NCBI GenBank assembly: GCA_019090795.1
Contig: JAHRVG010000107.1
Coordinates: 1-60,876, forward strand
Source: Paracoccaceae bacterium
Lineage (GTDB): Bacteria > Pseudomonadota > Alphaproteobacteria > Rhodobacterales > Rhodobacteraceae
Reading direction: 5' to 3'
Length of the DNA: 60,876 bases
The notes under the pieces are model-generated. The model was not told the DNA's origin and made no database searches. It was given only the letters and a program-made list of their open reading frames with translations. A program made the translations under genes and the position numbers. This document shows, one piece after another, positions 15,890 to 25,735 of this stretch (position 1 is its first letter; the number at the start of each line of letters is the position of its first letter).

Positions 15890-17500
15890 TCAGACGAAAT
15901 CGAAATCATCAACACCGATGCTAGCAACGTCTACACCCTTCAAGATAATCTCCGTTCCCCCCGCAAGCGTGATCGTGGTGTTGGCACCGTCTCGTCCAGA
16001 GGTCACAACCCCAGTGATACTGGCGAAGACATCCCCGTTCATGCGGATAATATCCTGACCGTCAGTGAAATCCGTGATCACATTGCGGCCCTCGTCTGCG
16101 TTGGCGTCAAAGACAAACACATCTGCCCCGCGCCCACCGCTCAACCGGTCATTGCCGACGCCCGCGATCAGCACATCACGGCCCAAGCCGCCATCAATCA
16201 GATCATCCAGATGCCCGCCTATGATCCTGTCATTGCCCGCCCCACCGAACATCGTGTTGCCAAGACTGCGGGTCGCGAAAGCCTCCAACCCATTGGCTGC
16301 AGCCCCCATAATCCAGTAAATCGGATAATCGGGACCACCTACAATCCGGTCATTGCCAGTACCGCCATAGATCACATCAACACCGGCACCTCCAAAAATC
16401 CTGTCGTTGCCATCACCGCCATGCACACGATCATCGCCATTACCGCTGACGATCCGGTCAGCACCGTCACCGCCAAAAATTTTATTGCCTTGAAAGTCGA
16501 CGGGCAGGAAATAACCCGGTGGAATTTTCTCAACGGAATCCGTGCTCTCTAGCGGCAGATAAATCGGGCCACCACCGCCGCCATAAATGACATCATCGCC
16601 CGTGCCACCCTCAATCCGGTTCGAACCCTGCCCGCCATAGATAACGTCTTTTCCCCGATCACCAAATATCCGGTCATTCCCGCCGCCGCCATAAATTACA
16701 TCGTCACCATCCCCCCCAAAGAGGGTATCGGCACCGTCGCGATCATAGATAACAAGAGCAGGCGCAATACCAATAAATCCGTCGGCGGTATCACCATAGA
16801 TGACATCATTACCGCCATTGCCGTAAATAACATCGTCCCCAAGCCCGCCAACCAGATAATCATCGTCGGTTTTCAGCACCGGGCTGCGATACCCGCTGCC
16901 ACTTGTCACACTCACGGAAACAAACCCAGTATAACCGAAAATCAGATCATCCCCGAGGCCTCCAAAAATCTTGTCATCGCCATAGCCGCCGGTCAACACA
17001 TCGTCGCCGCGCCCGCCTTTCAGAATATCCTCGCCACTCCCCGTGGTCACACGGTCATCAAAAACACTGCCCTTGAATACAATCGCCGCGCCGCCTGACA
17101 ATTCGAAATCCGAACTATAGAACCCCGCTTGCGCCTTCGAGGCATCAACCTTGATCGGCTGCAAGTTCATCAAAGCCCGCAACTGGGCCGAATTGCCGCC
17201 GCTCGCCGCCTCCAGCGCCGCCAGAAAATCCCCGATATCCCAATTGAAATCGCTAAACGCCGCTTCCACTCCGCCTGCACTTAAAAAACTCAGGCCGGTC
17301 AGGGTTCCCCCATTCAGGGTGCCGTCCTTATCAAAGGTAAACCCCGTGCCAAACCCGGAAACAATCAGGTCACTACCGTGCATTTGAAACACGACCACCG
17401 AGGTGAATTCATTGCCAATTACACTGATTTCCAGCCCATCAAGCCCCAAAAGCCCCCGTTTAAAGAAATCACTACAGGGTCCAAAAAAATCAATCTTCAT
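15890..17500 (-). CDS. RTX (hemolysin-type calcium-binding repeat) protein, copy 2
   Basis: A 536-aa paralogue of the downstream RTX protein. Residues 1-150 match its N-terminal domain and both proteins end alike (GVDVASIGVDDFDFV here). The calcium-binding nonapeptides (GGDGDDVIYGG, GGTGNDRIVGG and others) fill residues 160-480, broken by spacer loops such as the one near VSVTSGSGYRSP. The ATG at 17500 is chosen because GGGGA lies about eight bases upstream; a TTG two codons earlier is less likely. Export by a type I system is expected. Tandem duplication followed by gain or loss of repeats would explain the length difference. Confidence 0.88.
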   Translation of the reverse strand: MKIDFFGPCSDFFKRGLLGLDGLEISVIGNEFTSVVVFQMHGSDLIVSGFGTGFTFDKDGTLNGGTLTGLSFLSAGGVEAAFSDFNWDIGDFLAALEAASGGNSAQLRALMNLQPIKVDASKAQAGFYSSDFELSGGAAIVFKGSVFDDRVTTGSGEDILKGGRGDDVLTGGYGDDKIFGGLGDDLIFGYTGFVSVSVTSGSGYRSPVLKTDDDYLVGGLGDDVIYGNGGNDVIYGDTADGFIGIAPALVIYDRDGADTLFGGDGDDVIYGGGGNDRIFGDRGKDVIYGGQGSNRIEGGTGDDVIYGGGGGPIYLPLESTDSVEKIPPGYFLPVDFQGNKIFGGDGADRIVSGNGDDRVHGGDGNDRIFGGAGVDVIYGGTGNDRIVGGPDYPIYWIMGAAANGLEAFATRSLGNTMFGGAGNDRIIGGHLDDLIDGGLGRDVLIAGVGNDRLSGGRGADVFVFDANADEGRNVITDFTDGQDIIRMNGDVFASITGVVTSGRDGANTTITLAGGTEIILKGVDVASIGVDDFDFV

Positions 17501-17598
17501 CTGCAATCCCCATCAGCTGTCTAATGCCGATAATATCACAGAATTCTGGTAAAATTTCAAGCAAGAGAACGGACGACCGCCAGATCGCCCAACCAACC

Positions 17599-18633
17599 CT
17601 ACATCGGCATCAAAACCCAATAATCCAGATCCAGCAACACCTCGGGCAGATACTTGCCATCCGCGCCTTTCAGCGGGAATTCCGAGGCATCGCCCTTGAC
17701 TGCTACCAACCGCAACCGCAGCGCACCAACACCCGGAGCTGCGGTCTCGGCCTTGTCCAGCACTTCCGACCACGCCCGCACCGTATCACCGGCAAAACAA
17801 GGGTTCGCATGGGCACCGGCATTGATACCAGCCACCACCTGCGCATTCGCCAGCCCGTTAAACGACAGGCTGCGCACCAATGAAATCACATGGCCACCAT
17901 ACATCAAGCGCCGCCCATCGGGGCGTGCGGTAACGTCGAAATGCACCTTGGCCGTGTTTTGCCACAAGCGGGTGGCGATCATGTGCTCGGCTTCTTCAAT
18001 AGTAACGCCGTCTACATGGTCAATTTTCTCGCCAATCGCATAATCACCCCAGCGATGCGGCTCTCCGGCCAGCGCGAAATCATAGCCGGTGAAATCCAGC
18101 CCATCCGGGATCGCCAACTCGGCCGCCGGAATTACCGGCATCAAATCGGGAATCACGGTTTGGGGCGCGGGCGCATCCAGATCGTTCTTGCGCACCATCA
18201 CCCAGCGTTTGTAGTCGATAACCACTTCGCCCCGTTGGTTCATCCCCTTGGAATGCACCCAGACCACGCCGCTTTTGCCGTTTGAGTTTTGTTTAAGGCC
18301 AATCACTTCTGAGGTGGTGTTAATGGTATCACCCAAATGGATAGGACGCAGAAACCGTGCTTCGGCATAGCCCAGATTGGCCAGCGCGTTCAGCGATACA
18401 TCCGGCACCGTCTTGCCAAACACCACATGAAAACCGGCGATATCATCCAGCGGCGATTGCACCAACCCGCAGTCGCGCGCAAATTCATCCGAGGAATACA
18501 GTGCATGGCGGGCGGGAAACAGCGCATGATAGAGCGCCCGCTCTCCCCCCGAAACCGTGCGCGGCACCGCATGAACCAGCGTTTGGCCCACGGAATAATC
18601 CTCAAAAAATCGCCCCGGATTTGTCTTTTTCAT
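17599..18633 (-). CDS. mch: Mesaconyl-CoA hydratase
   Basis: A 344-aa protein, the family length, with two MaoC-like hotdog halves. Characteristic segments are RFFEDYSVGQTLVHAVPRTV, DDIAGFHVVFGKTVPDVSLN and YGGHVISLVRSLSFNGLAN. The enzyme interconverts mesaconyl-CoA and beta-methylmalyl-CoA in the ethylmalonyl-CoA pathway for growth on acetyl-CoA-yielding substrates. The ATG at 18633 overlaps the DUF1737 stop (TGATG); the longer frame upstream is not used. It lies in the same direction as mcl2, another gene of this pathway. Assigned from length, motifs and neighbour. Confidence 0.9.
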   Translation of the reverse strand: MKKTNPGRFFEDYSVGQTLVHAVPRTVSGGERALYHALFPARHALYSSDEFARDCGLVQSPLDDIAGFHVVFGKTVPDVSLNALANLGYAEARFLRPIHLGDTINTTSEVIGLKQNSNGKSGVVWVHSKGMNQRGEVVIDYKRWVMVRKNDLDAPAPQTVIPDLMPVIPAAELAIPDGLDFTGYDFALAGEPHRWGDYAIGEKIDHVDGVTIEEAEHMIATRLWQNTAKVHFDVTARPDGRRLMYGGHVISLVRSLSFNGLANAQVVAGINAGAHANPCFAGDTVRAWSEVLDKAETAAPGVGALRLRLVAVKGDASEFPLKGADGKYLPEVLLDLDYWVLMPM

Positions 18634-18836
18634 CACAATTGTCCCAGTTTCATGTCCGACACATAGTCGCCGCTTGTTTTCTTGGTCACTGCCTGCCCGC
18701 ACCGCATCACCCCGTTGGCCCCGTCAAAGGCATATGTCGGATTGCCGTGCAAAACCCACCCCTTCGAGAGCGCCTCTGTCACCCGGTGGCAAAATGCCGA
18801 GGTATCATCCTCAGTGATAAAACGATAGGCAATCAT
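18633..18836 (-). CDS. DUF1737 small protein coupled to mch
   Basis: A 67-aa protein matching the DUF1737 pattern: a start like MIAYRFITEDDTSAFCHRVT, then ALSKGWVLHGNPTYAFDGAN and RCGQAVTK. The family is short, soluble and widespread in proteobacteria without a known function. Its TGA shares a base with the mch ATG, so the two are translationally coupled. It sits between mcl2 (120 bases upstream) and mch, suggesting a link to the ethylmalonyl-CoA pathway or to its expression. Confidence 0.8.
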   Translation of the reverse strand: MIAYRFITEDDTSAFCHRVTEALSKGWVLHGNPTYAFDGANGVMRCGQAVTKKTSGDYVSDMKLGQL

Positions 18837-18955
18837 CCATACGTCCCCAGTTTAATAGATATGTGGCACTCAACCCGAGTACCCTTCTTCTTTGTTCCCC
18901 TAAATTTCCTCGCCATAGGCGGCAACGCAATCCTAAAGAACAGAGTTCAAAGGTT

Positions 18956-19828
18956 TCAGGAACCCGCTGCCACAATCACCGAGGCCATCGCTAACAGTTT
19001 GCGCGCAGTCACAATATGCAGGTTCTCGACAATTTTGCCATCGACAACCGCAATCCCCTTGCCGCTGGCTTCGGCTTCCTCAAAAGCCGCCACTTGGCGC
19101 CGCGCCAGATCAATATCGGCATCCGAGGGGCTGAACACTTCATTGGTCACCGCCAGCTGCGCCGGATGGATCAAGGATTTGCCGTCAAATCCCATCACCT
19201 GCCCCTGCGCACATTCCACGGCCAAGCCATCCTCGTCTTTGAACGCATTATAAACCCCGTCAATGCACACCAACCCAAAGGCCCGCGCCGCCAGCAGACA
19301 CGTGCCCAGGCTGGCCACCAGCGCCGTGCGTTCGGGCGTCTGGGTTGCATTCAAATCCTTGAGTAAGTCGTTAGATCCAACAACCATTCCCGCCATACGC
19401 GGTGCAGCGGCGATTTCCTGTGCATTCAAAATCCCCAAAGGGCTTTCCATCATCGCCCAGATTTTAGTGTCCGCACAATTCTCGTATTGCTCCAGAACCG
19501 CCGCCAGCCGCTCCACATCTGCCGCAGAATCGACTTTGGGCAGCAAAATTGCCTCCGGCCCGATCGCACAGATCGCTTTTAGATCGTCCTCATGCCACTG
19601 CGTTCCATGCCCGTTCACCCGAACCAGAACGGCGCGCCGCCCGTAATCCGCCGATCCCAGCTGCGCCGCCAGTGTTTCGCGCGCTCCTGCCTTGCTGTCG
19701 ATCCCGACAGCATCTTCCAGATCAAAAATAATCCCGTCGCAATCCAGCGTCAGCGCCTTGTCAAGCGCGCGCTGCTTGTCGCCCGGAATGTAAAGAATCG
19801 AACGGAAAGGGCGGTGATGATAAGACAT
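18956..19828 (-). CDS. mcl2: (3S)-malyl-CoA thioesterase (CitE-like)
   Basis: A 290-aa HpcH/HpaI-CitE family protein. Motifs: RSILYIPGDKQRALDKAL at the start, CDGIIFDLEDAVG with the metal-binding acidic residues, ILLPKVDSAADV, and GFDGKSLIHPAQLAVTNEVF near the end. Length and sequence fit the Mcl2-type malyl-CoA thioesterase rather than the longer Mcl1 lyase. In the ethylmalonyl-CoA pathway it releases malate and CoA from (3S)-malyl-CoA. Neighbouring mch supports this. A plain citrate-lyase-like activity cannot be excluded. Confidence 0.82.
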   Translation of the reverse strand: MSYHHRPFRSILYIPGDKQRALDKALTLDCDGIIFDLEDAVGIDSKAGARETLAAQLGSADYGRRAVLVRVNGHGTQWHEDDLKAICAIGPEAILLPKVDSAADVERLAAVLEQYENCADTKIWAMMESPLGILNAQEIAAAPRMAGMVVGSNDLLKDLNATQTPERTALVASLGTCLLAARAFGLVCIDGVYNAFKDEDGLAVECAQGQVMGFDGKSLIHPAQLAVTNEVFSPSDADIDLARRQVAAFEEAEASGKGIAVVDGKIVENLHIVTARKLLAMASVIVAAGS

Positions 19829-20130
19829 GGGAAATCCTTTTGACGTTTTCCCCGGAAAAAATCATAGAACCCTCGTCAGTGCAACCGTCAATGGCATCAA
19901 AACATATACCAAGAAATTTGCCCGATTTTTTGTATGATAACGCCTCGTTCGCCCCGTTAACCAAATATTTGAAGCTTTGCGCCACCCTAAAGACATTCCT
20001 TCACAGGGATGGAGGGCCGACCGACAGGTCACCCGGATTGTAGGAGAGCAGACCTGTGACACATTCAAGTTCAAGGCGACAAGCGCTTGTGACCACCGCA
20101 CCAAGCCGCCCCCCGAGACGGAGACTACAG

Positions 20131-20457
20131 ATGCAGAAAACCCTTTTCGCGCTTTCCCTTGGCTTTGCCGGCGCCCTGCTCGCTGCCCACGCCAGCCACG
20201 CCCAAGGCGTTCCTACAGCCGCAAACTGTGGCAAGCGCCCGCAAGTTGTGGAACGCTTGGCCACAAAATACGGTGAGGTCCGCCAATCCATGGGGTTGGC
20301 AGAAAACAACGGCGTGGTAGAGGTATTCGCCTCGGCAGAAAGCGGCACATGGACCATCGTGATCACCCAGCCCAGCGGCATGACCTGCCTTGTTGCAGCA
20401 GGCGAGGCCTATGAGGCAGTTGAGGGTGAAGCGATTACCTCGGGTGAGAAAGCCTGA
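20131..20457 (+). CDS. Small exported protein upstream of mdh
   Basis: A 108-aa protein with a clear signal peptide (MQKTLFALSLGFAGALLAAH, cleavage near ASHAQG). The mature part has two cysteines (AANCGKRPQ and GMTCLVAAGEAYE) and ends in an acidic tail. The start at 20131 is chosen because CGGAG lies nine bases upstream and the signal follows; the longer frame to 20056 is not needed. A strong terminator follows, so it is separate from mdh. Such small proteins are common in Rhodobacterales; function unknown. Confidence 0.75.
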   Translation: MQKTLFALSLGFAGALLAAHASHAQGVPTAANCGKRPQVVERLATKYGEVRQSMGLAENNGVVEVFASAESGTWTIVITQPSGMTCLVAAGEAYEAVEGEAITSGEKA

Positions 20458-20481
20458 TAATTGCGACCTCCTCCTTCATAT

Positions 20482-20511
20482 AAAAGGCGGCTCTGACGGG
20501 GGTCGCCTTTT
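20482..20511 (+). terminator. Rho-independent terminator
   Basis: AAAAGGCG (20482-20489) pairs with CGCCTTTT (20504-20511), an eight-base stem ending in T residues, 25 bases after the stop of the small exported protein gene. Confidence 0.8.
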
Positions 20512-20620
20512 AGATTCCCGATATACGTGGTCCACAATTTTGGGCGGGGAATAGCGCGGGTGCCCCATTCCCCCCTTGCGCCCTTTGCCGATTGCCGATA
20601 GCACAACTGCGAGATTCTGA

Positions 20621-21610
<990 letters not shown>

Positions 21611-21633
21611 GACAAATTGGCCAAAGAATTGAG

Positions 21634-21668
21634 AAGCCCTCGCCTAACGGTGGGGGCTTTTTGCTTTT
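21634..21668 (+). terminator. Rho-independent terminator after mdh
   Basis: AAGCCC (21634-21639) pairs with GGGCTT (21654-21659), followed by TTTGCTTTT, 24 bases after the mdh stop. The next 290 bases hold no recognised gene, only the promoter region of the next gene. Confidence 0.8.
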
Positions 21669-21959
21669 ATTGACAGTTCCGGCCCCATCATTGAGTACCT
21701 TGAAAAAGTCGGCTTTGAGCCCAAATCGACAGAGCCTGAGGCGTCGCCATTTCACTCCCGCAGCATACTTCTGAGGTCAAGAATGGAGCGGTATCAGTTT
21801 TTACAGCCCCTCGCCACAGCCGCGTGACCTTCTGGTCCCGTACATCCGGCGAAACACACGCATCTGTGATAATACCCAGATAACAAATTCCTTTCCGTGA
21901 ATGTAAATGCTGCTATGAAAACCGGAATAGTTTTATTGAGACGCAGAGAGAACCTGGAC

Positions 21960-22535
21960 ATGATAAAAATGACCCGTCGCCATGTTTTGGCAACTGGCCT
22001 TGCAACTACGGGAGTATTCGCGTTGCCCAGCATCGTGCGGTCACAATCGCTGGGTGATGCACAAACAACTACGGTAATGCGTAATATTTCCAGCTTTATA
22101 TCGCAGGACTGGCGCGATCACTTCGGCGCTTTGGGTGTTGTAACGATTTTGGCAGATACCCAATCTCGTGCATTGCACTATTGGAACTCTGATGGAACCG
22201 ACTATCGCGTGTATCCGACGTCGGTGCCAAAGACCGACGAGTTAACCAAACGTGGATACACCAAGGTCGTACGCAAAAAAGTGGGTCCAGATTGGACGCC
22301 AACCCCATCAATGGTAAAACGTTTCCCTGATTGGAAATACATGCCTCCTGGCCCTGACAACCCTCTTGGCACGCATGCAATGTATCTTAGTTGGCCTGCT
22401 TACTTGATACACGGCACCCACGATACACGAAAAATTGGCCGTAGATCTTCGGACGGATGTATCGGACTCTTCAACGAAAAAATCGCCGAGCTGTTTGCGA
22501 TTACGCCAGTTGGTTCACAGGTGAAAATTATTTGA
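21960..22535 (+). CDS. L,D-transpeptidase (YkuD domain), Tat-type exported
   Basis: A 191-aa protein with a signal that starts MIKMTRRHVLATGLATTGVF; the RR followed by a hydrophobic core suggests Tat or a long Sec signal. The YkuD catalytic region is HGTHDTRKIGRRSSDGCIGL, with His151 and Cys167. In most members the motif is S-H-G-C-x-R; here it is S-D-G-C-I-G, so the residue before the glycine and the late arginine are replaced. The enzyme forms 3-3 crosslinks in peptidoglycan or attaches proteins to it. The exact activity of this variant is uncertain. Stands alone. Confidence 0.85.
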   Translation: MIKMTRRHVLATGLATTGVFALPSIVRSQSLGDAQTTTVMRNISSFISQDWRDHFGALGVVTILADTQSRALHYWNSDGTDYRVYPTSVPKTDELTKRGYTKVVRKKVGPDWTPTPSMVKRFPDWKYMPPGPDNPLGTHAMYLSWPAYLIHGTHDTRKIGRRSSDGCIGLFNEKIAELFAITPVGSQVKII

Positions 22536-22730
22536 AGCCTCCTAGACGCCCTTCACCGTGATATGAAAATTGACGCGATGGGCTCCAAGCCATCGAATAC
22601 CCCTTTGTCTGACCCATTGAATAATGACGGCGAGCGAATAACGCACCACCTACTCAACGCTTTGGGAACCAATTGAAGCTGCGTAAAAATAAGTAGATAA
22701 TTAACATGCGAACCTTTAGGTTCACAGGAC

Positions 22731-22749
22731 TGGTCTGCTAGATAGACCA
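22731..22749. promoter_or_regulatory. Palindromic operator-like site upstream of the EthD gene
   Basis: TGGTCTGCTAGATAGACCA is an inverted repeat with TGGTCT and AGACCA arms, 17 bases before the ATG. The TGGTC/GACCA form resembles GntR (FadR-type) sites. No regulator gene is adjacent. A second short palindrome, GAACCTTTAGGTTC, lies just upstream. Confidence 0.4.
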
Positions 22750-22766
22750 ATCAAAAGGAGAGCCGA

Positions 22767-23075
22767 ATGACTATTTCACTGCAAGTTTTGTACCCTACAG
22801 AAAACGATACCACATTTGATCACGACTACTATGCCTCCAAACACATGCCTATTGTAGGCGAACATATGGGGCAACACATCGCCACAACCCAGATTATCAA
22901 AGGCTTGGCGGGTGGGCCAGATACCCCCCCAGGTTTTCATACAATTGCGACGATGACCTTCGTGGATCAAGCAGCATTGGATTCCGCGTTGGCAACCTCT
23001 GGCCCCGTTTTGGCGGACATCCCAAATTTTTTTAGCGGACAGCCGCAAATGTTGATTGGGGAAGTTAAAGGTTAA
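22767..23075 (+). CDS. EthD-family protein
   Basis: A 102-aa dimeric alpha-beta barrel protein of the EthD family. It begins SLQVLYPTENDTTFDHDYYA and contains KHMPIVGEHM, the core of the fold, with a later FFSGQPQMLIGEVKG. The family is found in degradation of ethers and aromatic compounds and is often a small accessory or a heme or flavin handling protein. Here no oxygenase is adjacent. AAGGAG precedes the ATG. It may be controlled through the palindrome upstream. Role unknown. Confidence 0.82.
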   Translation: MTISLQVLYPTENDTTFDHDYYASKHMPIVGEHMGQHIATTQIIKGLAGGPDTPPGFHTIATMTFVDQAALDSALATSGPVLADIPNFFSGQPQMLIGEVKG

Positions 23076-23109
23076 AGCTCGAGGCGTATTTTCTCTTTGA
23101 CACCCGAAA

Positions 23110-23149
23110 TGTTAGAGCCAAACGTTGCTGCAAAACGGTGGCTCTAACA
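23110..23149. terminator. Long hairpin between convergent genes
   Basis: TGTTAGAGCC (23110-23119) and GGCTCTAACA (23140-23149) form a ten-base perfect stem; the loop itself contains CGTT and AACG arms. It lies 35 bases after the EthD stop, and the convergent ABC transporter gene ends at 23296. It is likely a terminator or a palindromic element. There is no good U-tract. Confidence 0.5.
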
Positions 23150-23295
23150 ATCCCAAGGGTTTGGAGGCGGGCTTCGCTTCGTTCGCACGGGGGTCTCTCC
23201 TGCTCAATGTGGCGAATACCTGCTTTGCGCCCTTTGGGCAGGTAGCATCAACATCCACTATACCAACTGTCCACGAAGCGTTAAATATCAGCCCT

Positions 23296-25122
23296 CTACC
23301 CTTCAATGAACCCACCGGATTGGCGCGACCACAGATCTGCATACAATCCGCCGCGTTCCAATAACTCTGCGTGTGTGCCATCCTCGACAACCTGTCCCTG
23401 ATCCAACACCACAATCCGATCCATCCGCGCGATGGTCGAGAGGCGATGCGCCACTGCAATCACAGTTTTATTCTCCATCACCGAATGCAGCGTTTTCTGG
23501 ATCAGCGCCTCAACCTCGCTATCAAGTGCCGATGTGGCCTCGTCCAAAATCAGGATCGGCGCGTTTTTCAGGATCACTCGGGCAATCGCGATGCGCTGGC
23601 GTTGACCGCCTGACAGCTTTACCCCGCGCTCGCCGACTTGGGCGTTGTATCCGCGCCGCCCCTGCGGGTCTTCCAGATCAAGGATGAAATCATGCGCTTC
23701 GGCCTGTTTCGCGGCGCGGATCATATCCTCCTCGGTGGCATCGGGCCGCCCGTACAGAATATTGGCCCGAACCGAGCGGTGCAGCAGCGAGTTATCCTGC
23801 GTTACCATACCAATCTGGGCGCGCAGGCTGTCTTGGGTCACATCAGAAATCGACTGCCCGTCAATCAGGATATCACCGCCCTCCGCATCACGAAAGCGGA
23901 GCAACAGATTGACAAGGCTGGATTTTCCTGCGCCTGAACGCCCAATTAAGCCGATACGCTGGCCGCTTTCAATCACCAGATCAATCCCGTCCAACCCGCC
24001 GGTTTCGCGCCCGTAATGATGCGTCAGACCGCGAATTTCCACCCGCCCCCGATCCACCACCAAAGCCTGTGCATCAGGTTTATCGACAACTTCCTGATCG
24101 ACCGAAATCGAGCGCAGCCCCTCGCGGATCACCCCGGCCTGTTCAAACAAGCGCACAGTCACCCACATAATCCAGCCGGTCATGCCGTTGAGCCGGATCA
24201 CCAGTGCCACAGCGGCAGCGACTTCGCCCATGCTCATCAAATCCAGTGACCACAACCAAATTGCCGTGCCCAGAACGCCGATGATCAAGACCCCGTTAAT
24301 TAGGTTCAACCCGATGGACAGCTCAGTCATCAGGCGCAAAAAACGCTGGAACCGCAGGCGCAAACGACGCAAGGCAGAAAGAGCATAGCGTTCTTCGCTG
24401 CCTGTGGTGGCGAATAGTTTCACCGTTTCTATATTGGCGTAGGCATCCACGATCCGCCCCGTAACCAAAGAACGTGCATCGGACCATTTTTCCGATGCTG
24501 CCCCCACCCGACGGGCGACGAATTGCACATAGAGAAGATAAATCGCCAGCCAAACCAACAGCGGAATGGCCAACCGCCCGTCCACACCTGCCAGAACGAT
24601 GATCGCGCCCAATACGTAAGTGCCCGCGTACCAAATGGCCTCAAACACCATGTAAACACTGTCCGACACGGCATTGCCGGTTTGCATCACTCGATTGCTC
24701 AGACGTCCAGCGAAATCATTCTGGAAAAAGCTCATCGACTGGCCCAACATATGTTTATGGGCCCGCCAACGCGTTTGCTCCATCATGTTGGAGCCAAGCG
24801 TTTGTTCCAGCAACAAATGATCCAACCCAATCAGAACCGGACGTATCAACAGCACAAAAGCAACCCCAGCCAGTAGTTCTCCCTTGTTTTGCTGCCAGAA
24901 ATTCGCCGGTCCTGCTTCCCTCATCAGGTCAATCACATGCCCAAGATAAAAGATCAGCCCCATTTCCATCAATGCCACCAACAAGCCAATCAAAGCCATA
25001 AACGGCAGCAGCTTTCGGAACGGTTGCAATTGCGTTTTCACATAGGCCCACAAATTCGGCGGCGGAGTTTCAGCGGGGAATTTTGCAAAAGGATTAACAA
25101 GATTTTCGAAAAAGCGGAACAT
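23296..25122 (-). CDS. ABC exporter (fused membrane and ATPase domains, MsbA-like)
   Basis: A 608-aa half-transporter with six membrane helices (about residues 40-325) and a C-terminal ATPase. Motifs: Walker A GRSGAGKSSLVNLL, Q-loop IGMVTQDNSLL, signature VKLSGGQRQRIAIARVI, Walker B ILILDEATSALD and switch AHRLSTI. It should work as a homodimer that uses ATP to move a lipid, drug or peptide out of the cytoplasm. There is no peptidase or calcium-dependent domain, so it is not the obvious partner of the RTX genes. Single gene. Confidence 0.93.
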   Translation of the reverse strand: MFRFFENLVNPFAKFPAETPPPNLWAYVKTQLQPFRKLLPFMALIGLLVALMEMGLIFYLGHVIDLMREAGPANFWQQNKGELLAGVAFVLLIRPVLIGLDHLLLEQTLGSNMMEQTRWRAHKHMLGQSMSFFQNDFAGRLSNRVMQTGNAVSDSVYMVFEAIWYAGTYVLGAIIVLAGVDGRLAIPLLVWLAIYLLYVQFVARRVGAASEKWSDARSLVTGRIVDAYANIETVKLFATTGSEERYALSALRRLRLRFQRFLRLMTELSIGLNLINGVLIIGVLGTAIWLWSLDLMSMGEVAAAVALVIRLNGMTGWIMWVTVRLFEQAGVIREGLRSISVDQEVVDKPDAQALVVDRGRVEIRGLTHHYGRETGGLDGIDLVIESGQRIGLIGRSGAGKSSLVNLLLRFRDAEGGDILIDGQSISDVTQDSLRAQIGMVTQDNSLLHRSVRANILYGRPDATEEDMIRAAKQAEAHDFILDLEDPQGRRGYNAQVGERGVKLSGGQRQRIAIARVILKNAPILILDEATSALDSEVEALIQKTLHSVMENKTVIAVAHRLSTIARMDRIVVLDQGQVVEDGTHAELLERGGLYADLWSRQSGGFIEG

Positions 25123-25338
25123 GGTGCCCTCCTGTGGGCGCGGGAAATGGGATGGTCGGGGGGGGCGAAATGCCAGCCCGTCTGGGTCAGCACATCAGTA
25201 CGGCATTAAGGTCCAGAAAACAGCCATCGACATAAACCTTCACATGTTCGGGAGCATTATTAGGCCAGTTTCCCCTATTTGTCAGTAAAAAATGCCTTCG
25301 CCCTTGGTTAGGATACCTGTCCCCCCTATATTAGCCTC

Positions 25339-25650
25339 ATGAAACAGCTCCTCCTCGCCGCCCTGCTTGCCACATCCGCGCCGCCTGCCTCGGCGGGTTT
25401 CTTCGATATGTTTGAAGATTTCTCGGCGGAATCGCAGGATTTCATGGAGAAATGGGCAGGAAAATTCGGCCCCTCATTAGAGGCACTCGGCCCAAAACTG
25501 GATGCACTGCTCGACAAGGTGGACGACTGGACGATGTATGAATTGCCCGAGGTGCTGCCAAACGGCGACATCATCATGCGGCGCAAATCGGCCAAGGAAA
25601 CACCGACGCCCGAACCCCAAGCCCCCGAAAAACCGGGCCTTGAGCTGTAA
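25339..25650 (+). CDS. Small exported acidic protein upstream of the M3 peptidase
   Basis: A 103-aa protein. MKQLLLAALLATSAPPASA is a signal peptide, followed by amphipathic helices (FFDMFEDFSAESQDFMEKWA and LEALGPKLDALLDKVDDW) and a proline-rich tail (TPTPEPQAPEKPGLEL). It is predicted to be soluble in the periplasm or associated with the envelope. It has no recognisable catalytic motif. It is followed 85 bases later by the oligoendopeptidase gene in the same direction. Function unknown. Confidence 0.7.
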   Translation: MKQLLLAALLATSAPPASAGFFDMFEDFSAESQDFMEKWAGKFGPSLEALGPKLDALLDKVDDWTMYELPEVLPNGDIIMRRKSAKETPTPEPQAPEKPGLEL

Positions 25651-25735
25651 TTTCCCCGCGTTCCCGGCAAATCCGCTTTCCCTTGGCGCGCGAACGCCCT
25701 AAATCTGTGGCAACACCAGCTTTAGGAGCCGATCC

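Noticed and set aside
14361-17500. Periodic DNA repeats suggesting a CRISPR array or minisatellite
   Set aside because: The period is 27 bases or multiples in frame and encodes degenerate nonapeptides; there are no identical repeats with unique spacers.
23296-25122. ABC exporter as the dedicated RTX secretion transporter
   Set aside because: It lacks neighbours for a membrane fusion protein and outer pore, lies 6 kb away, and resembles MsbA-type exporters.
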